From assembly GCF_900143005.1 (NCBI RefSeq), contig NZ_FRCS01000008.1:1-64000 (forward strand): a stretch of DNA of 64,000 bases, given 5' to 3'. Position numbers and translations under genes: made by a program. Source of the stretch: Cryptosporangium aurantiacum (lineage in GTDB: Bacteria > Actinomycetota > Actinomycetes > Mycobacteriales > Cryptosporangiaceae). Each line of letters starts with the position of its first letter. Within the stretch, counting starts at the first letter, position 1. This document shows, in pieces, positions 25,075-34,138 of the stretch. The notes beneath the pieces are model-generated. The model saw only the letters and a list, made by a program, of their open reading frames with translations, ran no database searches and had not been told where the DNA came from.

Positions 25075-25893
25075 ATGGAGGAATCGACCAGAGGAGCGTC
25101 GGCACCCGCCGACGCGGGCCGGCCCCTGGTGCGGACCCGCTTGGACGGCGCGGTCGCCGTCGTCATGCTGGACTCCCCGGCCAACCGCAACGCGCTCTCG
25201 CTGCCGGTGGTCACCGGCCTGATCGACGCGATGACCACCGCCGCCGAGGACAACGAGGTCCGGGTCGTCGTGCTCGTATCGGAGGGTGAGGTTTTCTGCG
25301 CCGGCGCGGACTTCACCGAGCTGACCGAGCCCGGCGACCACGACCCGGCCGTGTGCGCCGAGGCTCTGCTGACGCTGCTGCGCACGATGGTGGAGCTGCC
25401 GAAGCCGATCGTCACCCGGGTGCACGGCGAGGCGGTGGCGGCCGGGCTCGCGCTGATCGGCGCCAGCGACCTGGTGATCTCCGAGCGGAGCGCGACCTAC
25501 GGCTTCACCGAGACCCGCATCGGCCTGGCGCCCGCGCTCGCCTCGCTGACCACGCTGCCGCGGATCGCGCCCCGGGCGGCGGCGCGGGCGTACCTCACCG
25601 GGGTGACGATCGACGCCGGGATCGCCGAGGAGATCGGCCTGGTCAGCCAGGTCGTCGACGACGAGATGCTGGACGCGGCCGTGGACTTCGCGGTCGCGAG
25701 CCTGCTGGCCGGGTCGCCGGGGGCGCTGGCGGCCACCAAGGAGATGCTCACCCGGCCGATCCGCGCGCAGCTGATCGAACACGGACCGGAGATGGTGAAG
25801 TCGTGGGCGCGGCTCAGCCTGTCCGCCGAGGCCAACGAGGGTATCGCGGCCCTGCTGGAGAACCGCCTCCCGCACTGGGCAGTGCCTGAGTGA
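25075..25893 (+). CDS. enoyl-CoA hydratase/isomerase (crotonase) family protein
   Basis: 272 residues. Crotonase fold features: DSPANRNALSLPVV, oxyanion-hole regions GEVFCAGADFTEL and VHGEAVAAGLALIGASDL, and FTETRIGLAPALASL. One of the two glutamates of active hydratases (the E in GE-x8-G) appears in GEAVAAG, the other position in ETRIGL. Acts on CoA esters in fatty-acid or other acyl-CoA breakdown. Start ATG 25075 with GGGAG upstream. A single-gene unit between ABC-F and the converging reductase. Confidence 0.88.
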   Translation: MEESTRGASAPADAGRPLVRTRLDGAVAVVMLDSPANRNALSLPVVTGLIDAMTTAAEDNEVRVVVLVSEGEVFCAGADFTELTEPGDHDPAVCAEALLTLLRTMVELPKPIVTRVHGEAVAAGLALIGASDLVISERSATYGFTETRIGLAPALASLTTLPRIAPRAAARAYLTGVTIDAGIAEEIGLVSQVVDDEMLDAAVDFAVASLLAGSPGALAATKEMLTRPIRAQLIEHGPEMVKSWARLSLSAEANEGIAALLENRLPHWAVPE

Positions 25894-25938
25894 GCGGCCC
25901 GCCGAGAACGACGCCCTCGCCGGCTCCAAGTCCGTAAT

Positions 25939-26934
25939 TCAGGGATAAAGACCGCGCGTGCGCCCGTTCAAGCGGGCGAGGCCATGGAGGGCGTCGGTGT
26001 GGGGCGTCGCGACACCTACGGCGGCGGCGATCTCGCGGACGGCGCCGACCAGCGCGTCCAGTTCGATCGGGCGCCCCGACCGGGCGTCCTGCAGCATCGA
26101 CGTGGTCATCGCACCGAGCTTGCGCGTGACGACCATCCGATCGGCGGGCGTCTCGTCGATGTGACAGCCGATCCGGTCACCGACCTCCGCGGCCTCCCGC
26201 ATCACCGCGACGCAGAACTCGTGCACGAGCGGGTCGTCGAGGATCAGATCGCTGGTCGCTCCGGTCAGCACCGAGACGGGGTTCATCGTCATGTTGCCCC
26301 AGAGCTTGTACCAGACGTCGGCCTGGATCCGGTCGGACAGCGTCGTGGCGAATCCGGCCGCGGTGAGCAGCGCGGTCACCTCGGTGGCCCGGTCCGAGCG
26401 GCTGCCGTCCGGCTCGCCGATGATCAGCTCACGCCCGGCGTTGCGAGCCGCGAATCCCGGTTCGACGACCGACGCGCTGTAGTGGACGACGCCGCCGAGC
26501 ACCCGGTCGGCAGGCACGGCCGCCGCCACCGACCCGTCCGGATCCACCGCCCGCAGCCGTAGCCCCCGCAGCTCCGCCGGAACACCGGCGCCCGCCGCGA
26601 AGAACCACCAGGGCACACCGTTCATCGCGGTGAGCACCGTGGTGTGCGGCCCGAGCAGCGGAGGCAGCGCGCGGACGGCGTCCACAAGGGCAGTGGCTTT
26701 GACGGAGAGCACCACCAGGTCCTGCACACCGAGCTCGGCCGGGTCGTCGCTCACGACGGCCGGCGCAGTCACGATCTCGCCGGCCGCGCCCTCGCGGAGG
26801 CGCCAGCCGTGCGTACGCAGCGCGTCCAGAGTGGCGCCGCGGGCCAGCGCGGCGGTCCGCACGCCGGACGCCGCCAGCCGGGCGCCCAGGACGCCGCCGA
26901 CCGCGCCTGCGCCGACGATGCAGACGTTACGCAA
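25939..26934 (-). CDS. ketopantoate reductase-family protein (PanE/ApbA)
   Basis: 331 residues. N-terminal NADP site VCIVGAGAVGGVLGARLAASG, a family lysine in LVVLSVKATAL, and the C-terminal domain with YKLWGNMTMNPVSVLTGAT. Reduces 2-dehydropantoate or, in many paralogs, another 2-oxo acid; distance from other pantothenate genes keeps the exact role open. TTG start at 26934 is directly after the TAG of the small gene upstream, indicating co-transcription and translational coupling. Confidence 0.88.
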   Translation of the reverse strand: MRNVCIVGAGAVGGVLGARLAASGVRTAALARGATLDALRTHGWRLREGAAGEIVTAPAVVSDDPAELGVQDLVVLSVKATALVDAVRALPPLLGPHTTVLTAMNGVPWWFFAAGAGVPAELRGLRLRAVDPDGSVAAAVPADRVLGGVVHYSASVVEPGFAARNAGRELIIGEPDGSRSDRATEVTALLTAAGFATTLSDRIQADVWYKLWGNMTMNPVSVLTGATSDLILDDPLVHEFCVAVMREAAEVGDRIGCHIDETPADRMVVTRKLGAMTTSMLQDARSGRPIELDALVGAVREIAAAVGVATPHTDALHGLARLNGRTRGLYP

Positions 26935-27300
26935 CTACGAGGGGCCTTCGGAGCGGTCGACCGGGCCCTCGCCGACCGGTTCCTCCTGGGTTTTCAGGTA
27001 GAAGCTGGTGAGCCGACCGCCGTTGTCCTCGGTCCACTCCGCGAAGACCGGGCTCTCGGTCTGCAGGATTCGGTGATAGGTGTCGAAGTCCTCGACCGGG
27101 AGGTAGGCCGTCAGCCGGTTGGGGGTGCCCAGGTTGCCCAGGCTGTTGCTGGGGGTGAACAGCACCACCGCGTCGGCCACCGGCGGACGTCCGTCCGGGT
27201 CGAAGACGAGGATGATCGAGTGCCAGGGGAACGGCCGCTCACCAGCGGTCTTGACCGCGCCGTAGGAGAGCACGTAGCGCGTCACGCGGAACGTCGGCAC
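26935..27300 (-). CDS. small conserved-looking protein of unknown function
   Basis: 121 residues, no signal or membrane segment, one-domain alpha/beta look (FPWHSIILVFDPDGRPPVADAVVLF, then GRLTSFYLKTQEEP). I do not recognise the family. GTG start 27300 without a clear Shine-Dalgarno. Directly upstream of, and coupled to, the PanE-like gene, so it may act with it. Confidence 0.65.
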   Translation of the reverse strand: MPTFRVTRYVLSYGAVKTAGERPFPWHSIILVFDPDGRPPVADAVVLFTPSNSLGNLGTPNRLTAYLPVEDFDTYHRILQTESPVFAEWTEDNGGRLTSFYLKTQEEPVGEGPVDRSEGPS

Positions 27301-27375
27301 AGGAGTCCATTCAGTCGAGGAACGAAACCGGCTGCTAGGTACAACGGTATCGGTACGGCGTCCTGATCCGCGCGG

Positions 27376-28323
27376 TTATCGCGGCCGGGCAGCGGCTCGC
27401 AGCGCGCGGTAGAGCAGCTTGGGGTCACCGAGGCGACGACGGAGTGCGCGCTCCAGCCCGGCGATCGGGAACAGGTTCTGGGGTGCCCGGGAGTCCTTGA
27501 ACTCCACCGACGCGTACCGGCAGAGCGTCTCCTGGCTCAGGTTCGCGAGCGCGACCGCGTCGGCCGCGGTCATCTCGGCCGCGCACTCCACCCGGACGAC
27601 GCCCGCCCACGGAGCGCCGGCCGCGCCCGGTAGCCGCAGGTACCAGGCGTACCGGTGCCAGGAGGTGCCCATCCGGAACACCGGTGACCGGTGCGCCGCC
27701 TCCAGCCGCGCCACCACGCCGTTGAGCTGGGCCGGCAGGTATTCCGCGCGGTGGGTCTTGATGAAACCGATCGCCCGGGGCAGGTGCTGCCGCCCCCGCA
27801 ACGGTCCGTCGACCACCAGCAGGTCGGCGCCGGTCGCGGCCTCGCTGAGCCCGTCGCGCGCCCGGCGGGCGGCTTCCACCTCGACGTCCGCGAGCTGGTT
27901 CTGGACGCCGAGGCTCAACGCGTCCGCGTCGTCCCGCCGCACCTTGTGCAGCGCGTAAACACCCGCAGCGGTGGTGACCTCCGTTGCCTCGTCGGCCGCC
28001 GTGAACACTCCGCGGCGTACTTGGACGGTCGGCACCGTCGCGCCGGAAGCGGTGCAGCAGACGACACCGGCGGCGTAGGAGGCACAAATCGCCAGCGAGG
28101 CCGTCGGCCCGTTGTGCACCCAGAGCTGGGCATCGATGCGCCGGACGCCGTCGACGAACAGCACCGCGGAGGGCGCTTCCACCGGGCTCGGCTCGATCGG
28201 CTTCCAGTCGGCAGGGTCCCGCTCGACGTCGAGGTCGACCCGGGCGCTCGACTTGGTCCGAGACGCGTCGTCCTCGGTGCTGGTGCCGTAACCGGGGTCC
28301 CAGGCGTCGACGGAGAACCTCAT
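27376..28323 (-). CDS. NurA-like 5'-3' nuclease
   Basis: 315 residues. Two NurA-type acidic motifs are visible: AVLFVDGVRR (D58 in VDG) and DLLVVDGPLRG (D172), followed by AIGFIKTHRAEYL and a late MGTSWHRYAWYLRLPG. NurA is a manganese-dependent nuclease that works with the HerA translocase and Mre11-Rad50 in resecting DNA breaks in archaea. Its stop side faces the small-gene operon; its ATG overlap with SbcC (ATGA, 28320-28323) ties it to the SbcCD genes. A HerA-like gene lies at 34139-35932. Homology to NurA is by motif and context; similarity is weak. Confidence 0.72.
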   Translation of the reverse strand: MRFSVDAWDPGYGTSTEDDASRTKSSARVDLDVERDPADWKPIEPSPVEAPSAVLFVDGVRRIDAQLWVHNGPTASLAICASYAAGVVCCTASGATVPTVQVRRGVFTAADEATEVTTAAGVYALHKVRRDDADALSLGVQNQLADVEVEAARRARDGLSEAATGADLLVVDGPLRGRQHLPRAIGFIKTHRAEYLPAQLNGVVARLEAAHRSPVFRMGTSWHRYAWYLRLPGAAGAPWAGVVRVECAAEMTAADAVALANLSQETLCRYASVEFKDSRAPQNLFPIAGLERALRRRLGDPKLLYRALRAAARPR

Positions 28324-31300
28324 TGCATCACCTTCGTCACCACGGACGTGCGCTGATCGCGGCTGACCTCGAACCGTACCGGCACCCGCTCGGCGAGCGC
28401 GGCGACGTGCGTGACCAGCCCCACCATCCGGTCGCCACCGGCCGCCAAGTTCTCCAGCGTCGCGGCGACCACCTCCAGCGTCGCCTCGTCGAGCGTGCCG
28501 AAGCCCTCGTCGAGGAAGATCGCGTCGAGCCGGGCGGCTCCGGACGCCGCCATTGTCGAGAGGTGGGCCGAGAGCGCGAGCGCCAGCGCCAGGCTCGCCT
28601 GGAAGGTCTCGCCACCGGAGAGCGTCTTGACCGGCCGCCTGCTGTCGGCGTCGGCGTGGTCGACGATGACGAACTCACCGGCCTCGTGGGTGAGCGCGAA
28701 CTGACCGCCGGACAGCTCGTTCAGCGTCGCGGACGCCTCGGCCACCAGCAGGTCGAGCGCGGACGCCACCAGCCAGCGCGGGAACGCGTCGGACCGGAGC
28801 AGCTGGCCGAGCTGCCGGGCCACGTGTTGAGCCTCGTCCGCCGCTTTCCGCCGCTCGGCCAGCTCGGCAGCTTCCCGGCGCCGTTCGGCGAGGCGCCGCT
28901 CGGCGGCGCGGGCCTCGGCGAGGGTCGTGGCGAGCGCGGGCGCGGCGGTCTCGGCCAGCGGTCTGTCGGGCGGAACCGGCACCGCGAGCGCGTCGAGCGA
29001 CTCGGCGAGGTCGTGTTCCCGGCCGGCGAGAAGCCGGTCGGCGGCGTGGACCGCCTCGTCGGCGGCGGCGAGCTGCTCGGTGCGGGTGGCCGCCGCCGCG
29101 ACTGCCCACTCGGCGAACGCCCGCCAGCCACCCACCGGGTCGTCGGAGGGGATCGCCGGAGCGCCGAGCGACACGAGCGGCTCGCGGACCGCGGTCAGCC
29201 CGCGGACCGTCGTCGCGACCTCCTCGTACGCGGCCTTCTCGGCGCGCTGCGCGGCGGTCAGCGCGTTCCGAGCGGCCCGCAGCTGCTGGTCGGCGTCGCG
29301 GGCGGCCCGCTCGAGCGCGTCGAGCTCGGCCAGCGTCGCGGCGAGCGCGGCGGCGTCCGGCGCGTCGCCCAGCTGGGCGGTGAGCGTCTGCGCGGTGCGG
29401 TCGGCGGCGGCCAGCTCGGCGGCGGCACGCTGTTCGGCGCGGGCGGCCTCGGTGTGCGCGCGGCGGGCGGCGGTGAGCCGCTCCCCGGCGACCGTCAGCG
29501 CGTGTTCGGCCTCGGCCTGACGCTCGTCGGCTGCCTCGGCGCTCTTTTCCGCGTCGGTGAGCTGGCTTCTGCGCTCCTCCGCCGCGGACGCCGCCCAGCC
29601 GGCCAGCGCCGCCCAGCCGGCCGCGACGTCCTCGACCAGGCCGGCCGGTGCGCCGAGCGGAGCCAGCGCGTCACGAGCCTCGCGGAGTGCGGAGCGAACG
29701 CCGCTCGCCTCGGCGTCGACCTTGGCGGCGTCGCGGTCGGCGTCCGCGCGGGCGGCCCTGGCGGCCATGAGCGCGGCGTCGGCGGCGCGGGCGGCGGCGT
29801 CGAGCGCGTCCCGGGCCGTGAGCCACCGGTCGATCTCCTCGAGCCCCAGAAGGTCGCCGCTGTTGCCCGCGGCCGCGGCGGCCGGCGCTCGGTCGCCGCC
29901 GTCGCGGGCCTCCGCGAGGTCGCCGTCGGCGGCGGGGGCCGCCGCGCGGCTGCGGCGGGTCGGCGGGCGCTTGCCGCGTGACGCCGCGGGGCCGCGGCGG
30001 ACGGTCTCGTGGAGGGCCGGGTCGGCGAGCACCGTCTGGAGACGGTCGATCGCCTCGTCCGCAGTGGCCAGCGCGGCCTCGGCGGACCGAAGCACGTCCG
30101 TGGACGCGCTCCGGCCGGCCACCGCCGCGTCGGCGGCGCGCTGGGCTTCGGTGACGCGCCGGTCGGCGTCGGCCGCGCCGTGCTGGTCGTCGAGCGGCGG
30201 CGGCAGCGTCGCCACCGACTGCGCACAGACCGGGCAAGGCTCCCCCGCCACCAGGTGCGGACGCAGCACCGCCGCGGTGCGGGTGCGCGCCTCGGCGTCG
30301 CGCTCCGACCGGGCCTGCTCCAGCGCGTCCTGCGCCCGGCGGACGTCCCGCTCGGCGTCGTCCAGCGCTGCCGCCGCGGCCGTCCGGCGTTCGACCAGCG
30401 CCGGGCGGCCGCCCGCTACCGCGTCCAGCTCGACCCGCGCGCGCCGCGCCGACTCCACCGGTCCCCGCGGCGGAGCAGCCGCCACCGCCGCGCGAGCCGC
30501 CGAGTCCGCGGCCTCCGCCTCGGCCAGCACCGACCCGGCACGCGCCGCCGCCTCCCGCGCCGACCGCAGCCGCGAGTCCAGCTCCCCCACCGCCGCCGGT
30601 ACCGTCACCGACTCCAACCGGGCCCGCTCCGCCCGCAGACGCACCACCGCACTCCCGGCAGCGTCGGCCGCGGACACCGCCTCGAGCTGCGCGGTGCGCG
30701 CCTGCTCCACGACCTGCTCGGCGGCGACCACCCTGGCCTCGGCGTTGCTCAGCGCCTCGGCCGCCTCCGCCTGGCGCTCCACCAGCGCGGGCCGCCCCTC
30801 CACCAGCGCGTCCAGCTCCGCCCGGGCGCGCCGCGCGTGCTCCAGCGGGCCGCGCTCCGGGGCCGCCGCCACCGCTGCCCGCGCCGCCGAATCCGCGGTC
30901 TCCGCGTCCGCCAGCGCTTCACCGACCTTCGCCGCCACCCCGCGCGCCGACCGGAGCGCGGCGTCGAGCTCACCCAGGCTCGCCGGGACCTCCACCGCGG
31001 CCAGCCGCTCCCGTTCGGCGGACAGGCGGGCCACGGTCTCCCGGGCGGTGCGGGCCTGCTGAGCGGCCGCGGCCAGCTCCGGGAGTGCGGTGGCCACCTG
31101 CGCTTCGGCGTCGACCAGCGCGGCGACCCGCGCCTCGGCCGCGGCCAGTGCGTCATCGGTGGCGTCGTCGTACCGGCCGAGCTGTTCGGCGAGCAGTTCG
31201 GCGTTCTGCCGCTCGCGGGCGGCCTCGGTGTTCGCGGCCCTCGCGATCTGGTCGTAGACCTCCAGCCCGAGAAGCTTGACCAGGATCTTCTGCCGGTCAC

Positions 31301-31799
31301 CCGCCCGGGCGTGCAGGAACTCGGCGAAGTCGCCCTGCGGCAGCACGACACACGTGCAGAAGTGCTCGAACGTCAGGCCGAGGAGACGCTCGACGGCCGG
31401 GGTGACTTCCTTGTCGGCGGCGACCAGGTCGGTGTCGTCCTCCAGGTCGCCGAGCGCGGCCGGGTCGGCCAGCCGCTCCAGCCGGACGTTCTTCACGGTG
31501 ACCGAGCCGGACGCCGCCCGCCGCAACTCCCGGACGACGACGTACCGCTCCGGCCCGACGTCGAACAGCAGCCGGACCGTGCCGCGCGTCGCGGTCGGCG
31601 CCAGCGCCAGCGCGACCTTCCGCTTGTCGTCCCAGCGCGGGACGCTGCCGAACAGCGCGAACGTGATCGCGTCGATGACCGTGGACTTGCCCGCGCCGGT
31701 GGGACCGACCAGCGCGAAGTAGTCGGCCTCGGCGAAGTCGACGGTGGTCGGCTCGCGGAACGAACCGAACCCGGCCATGTCCAGGAGTACCGGTCGCAT
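28320..31799 (-). CDS. sbcC: SbcC / Rad50-like SMC-family ATPase
   Basis: 1159 residues. N-terminal Walker A GPTGAGKST (~32-40) with Q-loop PQGDFAEFLHARAG (~154-168); coiled-coil arms to a zinc hook CPVC (522-525); C-terminal signature LSGGETFQASLALALALSAHL (~1060-1080) and Walker B LDAIFLDEGFGTLDE. With SbcD it forms the nuclease complex that opens DNA hairpins and processes double-strand ends. Both arms carry internal duplications (see findings). Alanine-rich, with an unstructured ARG/PRO stretch at ~605-650. Start ATG 31799. Stop overlaps the NurA-like start by 4 bp. Confidence 0.93.
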   Translation of the reverse strand: MRPVLLDMAGFGSFREPTTVDFAEADYFALVGPTGAGKSTVIDAITFALFGSVPRWDDKRKVALALAPTATRGTVRLLFDVGPERYVVVRELRRAASGSVTVKNVRLERLADPAALGDLEDDTDLVAADKEVTPAVERLLGLTFEHFCTCVVLPQGDFAEFLHARAGDRQKILVKLLGLEVYDQIARAANTEAARERQNAELLAEQLGRYDDATDDALAAAEARVAALVDAEAQVATALPELAAAAQQARTARETVARLSAERERLAAVEVPASLGELDAALRSARGVAAKVGEALADAETADSAARAAVAAAPERGPLEHARRARAELDALVEGRPALVERQAEAAEALSNAEARVVAAEQVVEQARTAQLEAVSAADAAGSAVVRLRAERARLESVTVPAAVGELDSRLRSAREAAARAGSVLAEAEAADSAARAAVAAAPPRGPVESARRARVELDAVAGGRPALVERRTAAAAALDDAERDVRRAQDALEQARSERDAEARTRTAAVLRPHLVAGEPCPVCAQSVATLPPPLDDQHGAADADRRVTEAQRAADAAVAGRSASTDVLRSAEAALATADEAIDRLQTVLADPALHETVRRGPAASRGKRPPTRRSRAAAPAADGDLAEARDGGDRAPAAAAAGNSGDLLGLEEIDRWLTARDALDAAARAADAALMAARAARADADRDAAKVDAEASGVRSALREARDALAPLGAPAGLVEDVAAGWAALAGWAASAAEERRSQLTDAEKSAEAADERQAEAEHALTVAGERLTAARRAHTEAARAEQRAAAELAAADRTAQTLTAQLGDAPDAAALAATLAELDALERAARDADQQLRAARNALTAAQRAEKAAYEEVATTVRGLTAVREPLVSLGAPAIPSDDPVGGWRAFAEWAVAAAATRTEQLAAADEAVHAADRLLAGREHDLAESLDALAVPVPPDRPLAETAAPALATTLAEARAAERRLAERRREAAELAERRKAADEAQHVARQLGQLLRSDAFPRWLVASALDLLVAEASATLNELSGGQFALTHEAGEFVIVDHADADSRRPVKTLSGGETFQASLALALALSAHLSTMAASGAARLDAIFLDEGFGTLDEATLEVVAATLENLAAGGDRMVGLVTHVAALAERVPVRFEVSRDQRTSVVTKVMQ

Positions 31800-31809
31800 G
31801 TCGTCCCCC

Positions 31810-32985
31810 TTAGTGCGCCGGCGCGTCGGTGGTCGTCGTCACGTCGTCGTGCAACCGGCCGAACAGCGCCTGGACCCGGTCGTCGACGACCGCGCGCTCG
31901 GCGCAGAACTCGGCGAACAGCTCCGCCGGTCCGTTCTTTCCCTGGGTCCGATCCGGCCGGGCTATCTGCAGCGGGGCCGCGAACTCCGGGTCGATCCGCA
32001 CCTCCAGCGCGCCGGGAAGCACCGCCTGGACCTCCTCCCGCAGACCGGCGCGAGCCGGTTCGCGGATGATCACCCGCAGGTAGGCGTCCGCGTACTCGGC
32101 AGCGTGTTCGCCCAGCTCGGCGACCGTGCCGGAGATCGTGCGAAGCCTGCGCGCGCTGGTCAGCGGCAGGTCGGTGACCCGGGCCGGAGTGGACGGTGTG
32201 GCCTCGACCAGGCAGACCGTCGGCGTGTTGTCCTGCTCACCGAAGTCGACCGCCAGCGGAGCGCCGGAGTAGACCACCGGGCAGGCCGCGGGCAGCGTCT
32301 GCCGCCGGTGCAGGTGGCCGAGCGCGACGTAGTGGGCGTCGGCGGGAAACGCACCGGCGGGCACGTGGTACTCGAAGATCGACTGGGCGGCCCGTTCACC
32401 GCCGCCCAGCGCGCCGCCGGTGACCGTGAGGTGTGCGGTGACGAGGTTGACCGCGTCGTCCGCGAACCCTGCGGTGAGCGTCGTGAGCAGGTCACGGATC
32501 AGCTGGTCGTAACCCGCGCTGTTCTCGGCGGGTGTGTTCGCGACGAGTTCCGCGGCGCGGATCGCGTGCCGCTGGGACAGGAACGGCAGCACCGCGACCC
32601 GGACCGGCTCCCCGGTGTGCGGCGCGGTGAACGTGACGACACCCCCGCTCTCGGCGGTGCGGACGCTGCCCACCATCGTGATGCCCGCGACGTTCATCAG
32701 CGGCCGGTAGGCGTCGAACGTCCGCGGGTGGTCGTGGTTGCCTGCGATCGCGACGACCTCGGCGCCGGTGTCGCGCAGCGCCATCAACGCCCGGACGACG
32801 AGTTCCTGCGCCTCGGCCGAGGGAGCCGCCGAGTCGTAGAGGTCACCGGCGACCAACACCGCGTCGACCTGGTGTGTTCGCGCGAGAGTGACGATCTCGC
32901 GGAGCACCGCACGCTGCTCGTCGAGGCGGTTACGGCCCTTGAGGACCTTGCCCACATGCCAGTCGGAGGTGTGCAGGAACTTCAC
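31810..32985 (-). CDS. sbcD: SbcD / Mre11-like nuclease
   Basis: 391 residues. Metallophosphoesterase signature VKFLHTSDWHVGK (D8, H10), DAVLVAGDLYDS (~43-54), and VAIAGNHDHPRTF (~79-91), then HLTVTGG and YVALGHLHRRQ, all for two-metal catalysis. A C-terminal capping domain follows. Works with the SbcC protein encoded 10 bp downstream. Start GTG 32985 gives a standard SbcD N-terminus; a longer frame to 33267 crosses the hairpin repeat and the neighbour gene and is rejected. Confidence 0.93.
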   Translation of the reverse strand: MKFLHTSDWHVGKVLKGRNRLDEQRAVLREIVTLARTHQVDAVLVAGDLYDSAAPSAEAQELVVRALMALRDTGAEVVAIAGNHDHPRTFDAYRPLMNVAGITMVGSVRTAESGGVVTFTAPHTGEPVRVAVLPFLSQRHAIRAAELVANTPAENSAGYDQLIRDLLTTLTAGFADDAVNLVTAHLTVTGGALGGGERAAQSIFEYHVPAGAFPADAHYVALGHLHRRQTLPAACPVVYSGAPLAVDFGEQDNTPTVCLVEATPSTPARVTDLPLTSARRLRTISGTVAELGEHAAEYADAYLRVIIREPARAGLREEVQAVLPGALEVRIDPEFAAPLQIARPDRTQGKNGPAELFAEFCAERAVVDDRVQALFGRLHDDVTTTTDAPAH

Positions 32986-33037
32986 GGCACAGAACGCTAG
33001 CTCACTCCTGCGACAGAACGTGCCCACCGCGTCCGGG

Positions 33038-33081
33038 GCGGACCCCTTCCGGCGCGTCATAGCTAGCCCGAACGGGTCCAC
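33038..33081. repeat. 44-bp palindromic repeat, copy 1 (inverted to copy 2)
   Basis: Arms GCGGACCCCTT and AACGGGTCCAC (9 of 11 pairs) around 22 bases containing the palindrome GCTAGC. Identical at 39 of 44 positions to the reverse complement of 34088-34131, with 28 contiguous identical bases at 33052-33079. It spans the stop codon of the AbiEi-like gene. Confidence 0.9.
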
Positions 33082-34007
33082 TCCAACGGCCCGAGCGGAC
33101 AGCCAGGCCCGCACGCGGTTGGTGCGCCGGTCCAGCCACGAGCGCGGAGGATGGCTGCGACCTCGGCGGCTATCGCGCACGGACGCCACCGGACGTCCTG
33201 CCAGCCGTATCGAAGGGTCGTTTCTCCGCGACGCGCGGCGGCGTTGTCCCGGATCATGTCCCGCCATGCCGCGGGAACACGCTGATGCACGACCCGCCCG
33301 TCGAGCTCGATCGTCGTCCGGTACTCATCGAGGTGGACATCCTGCCGCGTACCACCCACGGGACGCTGCCGTGTGCCGGACGGAAGGCCGTGGGCCCGTT
33401 CGACGTCAACGAGGTAGTGCCACTCCAACGCCGAATGGGCGCCCCCGCTGACGTCGTCCAGCACCGCGAGGAACTCCGCGCGGCGAGGCATCGTCGGATA
33501 GCCGAGAGCCAGTTCCCGCACCTCCTCCAGAACCGAGTGGTACTGCTGAGCCACCCGGCCGAGCACGGCCGCCACGCCCGCCGGATCCGTAGCCTCCACA
33601 CAGACATCGATGGCCGTCCGCGCGACCCCGGTACACGGCGGCGAACCGACCGGCACCACCTGGATCCGGGTGCGATGGACGACCAGGCCACGCCTCGATC
33701 GCACGTTCCGGGGCCGGGGGATCGTCAGGTGGATCACCGGCTCGCCCCGGTCGGGCAGCAGACGCCAGATCGCCCCGGCAGTCGTATGGCTCAGCACGGC
33801 ACCAGTACCCGCGTGCAGAAGCGCGACCCAGTACCTGGTCAGCACCGGCAACGGCCCGGTGAAAGTGACATAGATACCAGGGATCGGGCACCGCCACCGC
33901 CCGGCGGCGAGATGCGCGGCGATGTCACCGCGGCTGAAGCCACGCCCGATCAGCTGACCACGCGACACCGCGCCCTGCTGGCGCCGGAGCAGCTCCTCCC
34001 AGGCCAT
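33063..34007 (-). CDS. AbiEi-antitoxin/DUF559-like protein in a hairpin-bounded cassette
   Basis: 314 residues. N-terminal winged-helix region (ELLRRQQGAVSRGQLIGRGFSRGDIAAHLAAGRW) as in AbiEi-type proteins, a middle region with LSHTTAGAIW and VHRTRI, and a C-terminal part like DUF559 (ELDGRVVHQ; TTLRYGWQDV), a Vsr/PD-(D/E)XK relative. Such fusion proteins are common single genes in actinobacteria; no AbiEii toxin gene is next to it. Likely DNA-related, activity unknown. Start ATG 34007 has GGACGAG upstream. Its stop codon lies inside hairpin copy 1, and copy 2 is 81 bp before its start. It separates sbcD from the HerA-like gene. Confidence 0.75.
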   Translation of the reverse strand: MAWEELLRRQQGAVSRGQLIGRGFSRGDIAAHLAAGRWRCPIPGIYVTFTGPLPVLTRYWVALLHAGTGAVLSHTTAGAIWRLLPDRGEPVIHLTIPRPRNVRSRRGLVVHRTRIQVVPVGSPPCTGVARTAIDVCVEATDPAGVAAVLGRVAQQYHSVLEEVRELALGYPTMPRRAEFLAVLDDVSGGAHSALEWHYLVDVERAHGLPSGTRQRPVGGTRQDVHLDEYRTTIELDGRVVHQRVPAAWRDMIRDNAAARRGETTLRYGWQDVRWRPCAIAAEVAAILRARGWTGAPTACGPGCPLGPLEWTRSG

Positions 34008-34087
34008 CGGCTCGTCCACCCGACCACCGTGCCCGCACCCGCCCGCCGCACGGGGGCCCGCGAGTGATCTGTGGATCACCGCCGGAA

Positions 34088-34131
34088 GCGGACCCGTTCG
34101 GGCTAGCTATGACGCGCGCAAACGGGTCCGC
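34088..34131. repeat. 44-bp palindromic repeat, copy 2 (inverted to copy 1)
   Basis: Perfect 11-bp arms GCGGACCCGTT and AACGGGTCCGC around 22 bases with GCTAGC. Reverse-oriented relative to copy 1, so the two copies bound about 1.1 kb holding one gene. Each can form a stable hairpin. Either boundaries of a small mobile unit or members of a genome-wide hairpin family. No target-site duplication was found at the outer edges. Confidence 0.9.
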
Positions 34132-34138
34132 TCCCCCG

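Noticed and set aside
28323-29981. Long antisense open frame opposite sbcC
   Set aside because: High GC favours stop-free antisense frames; no motif, no ribosome binding site, and sbcC is clear on the other strand.
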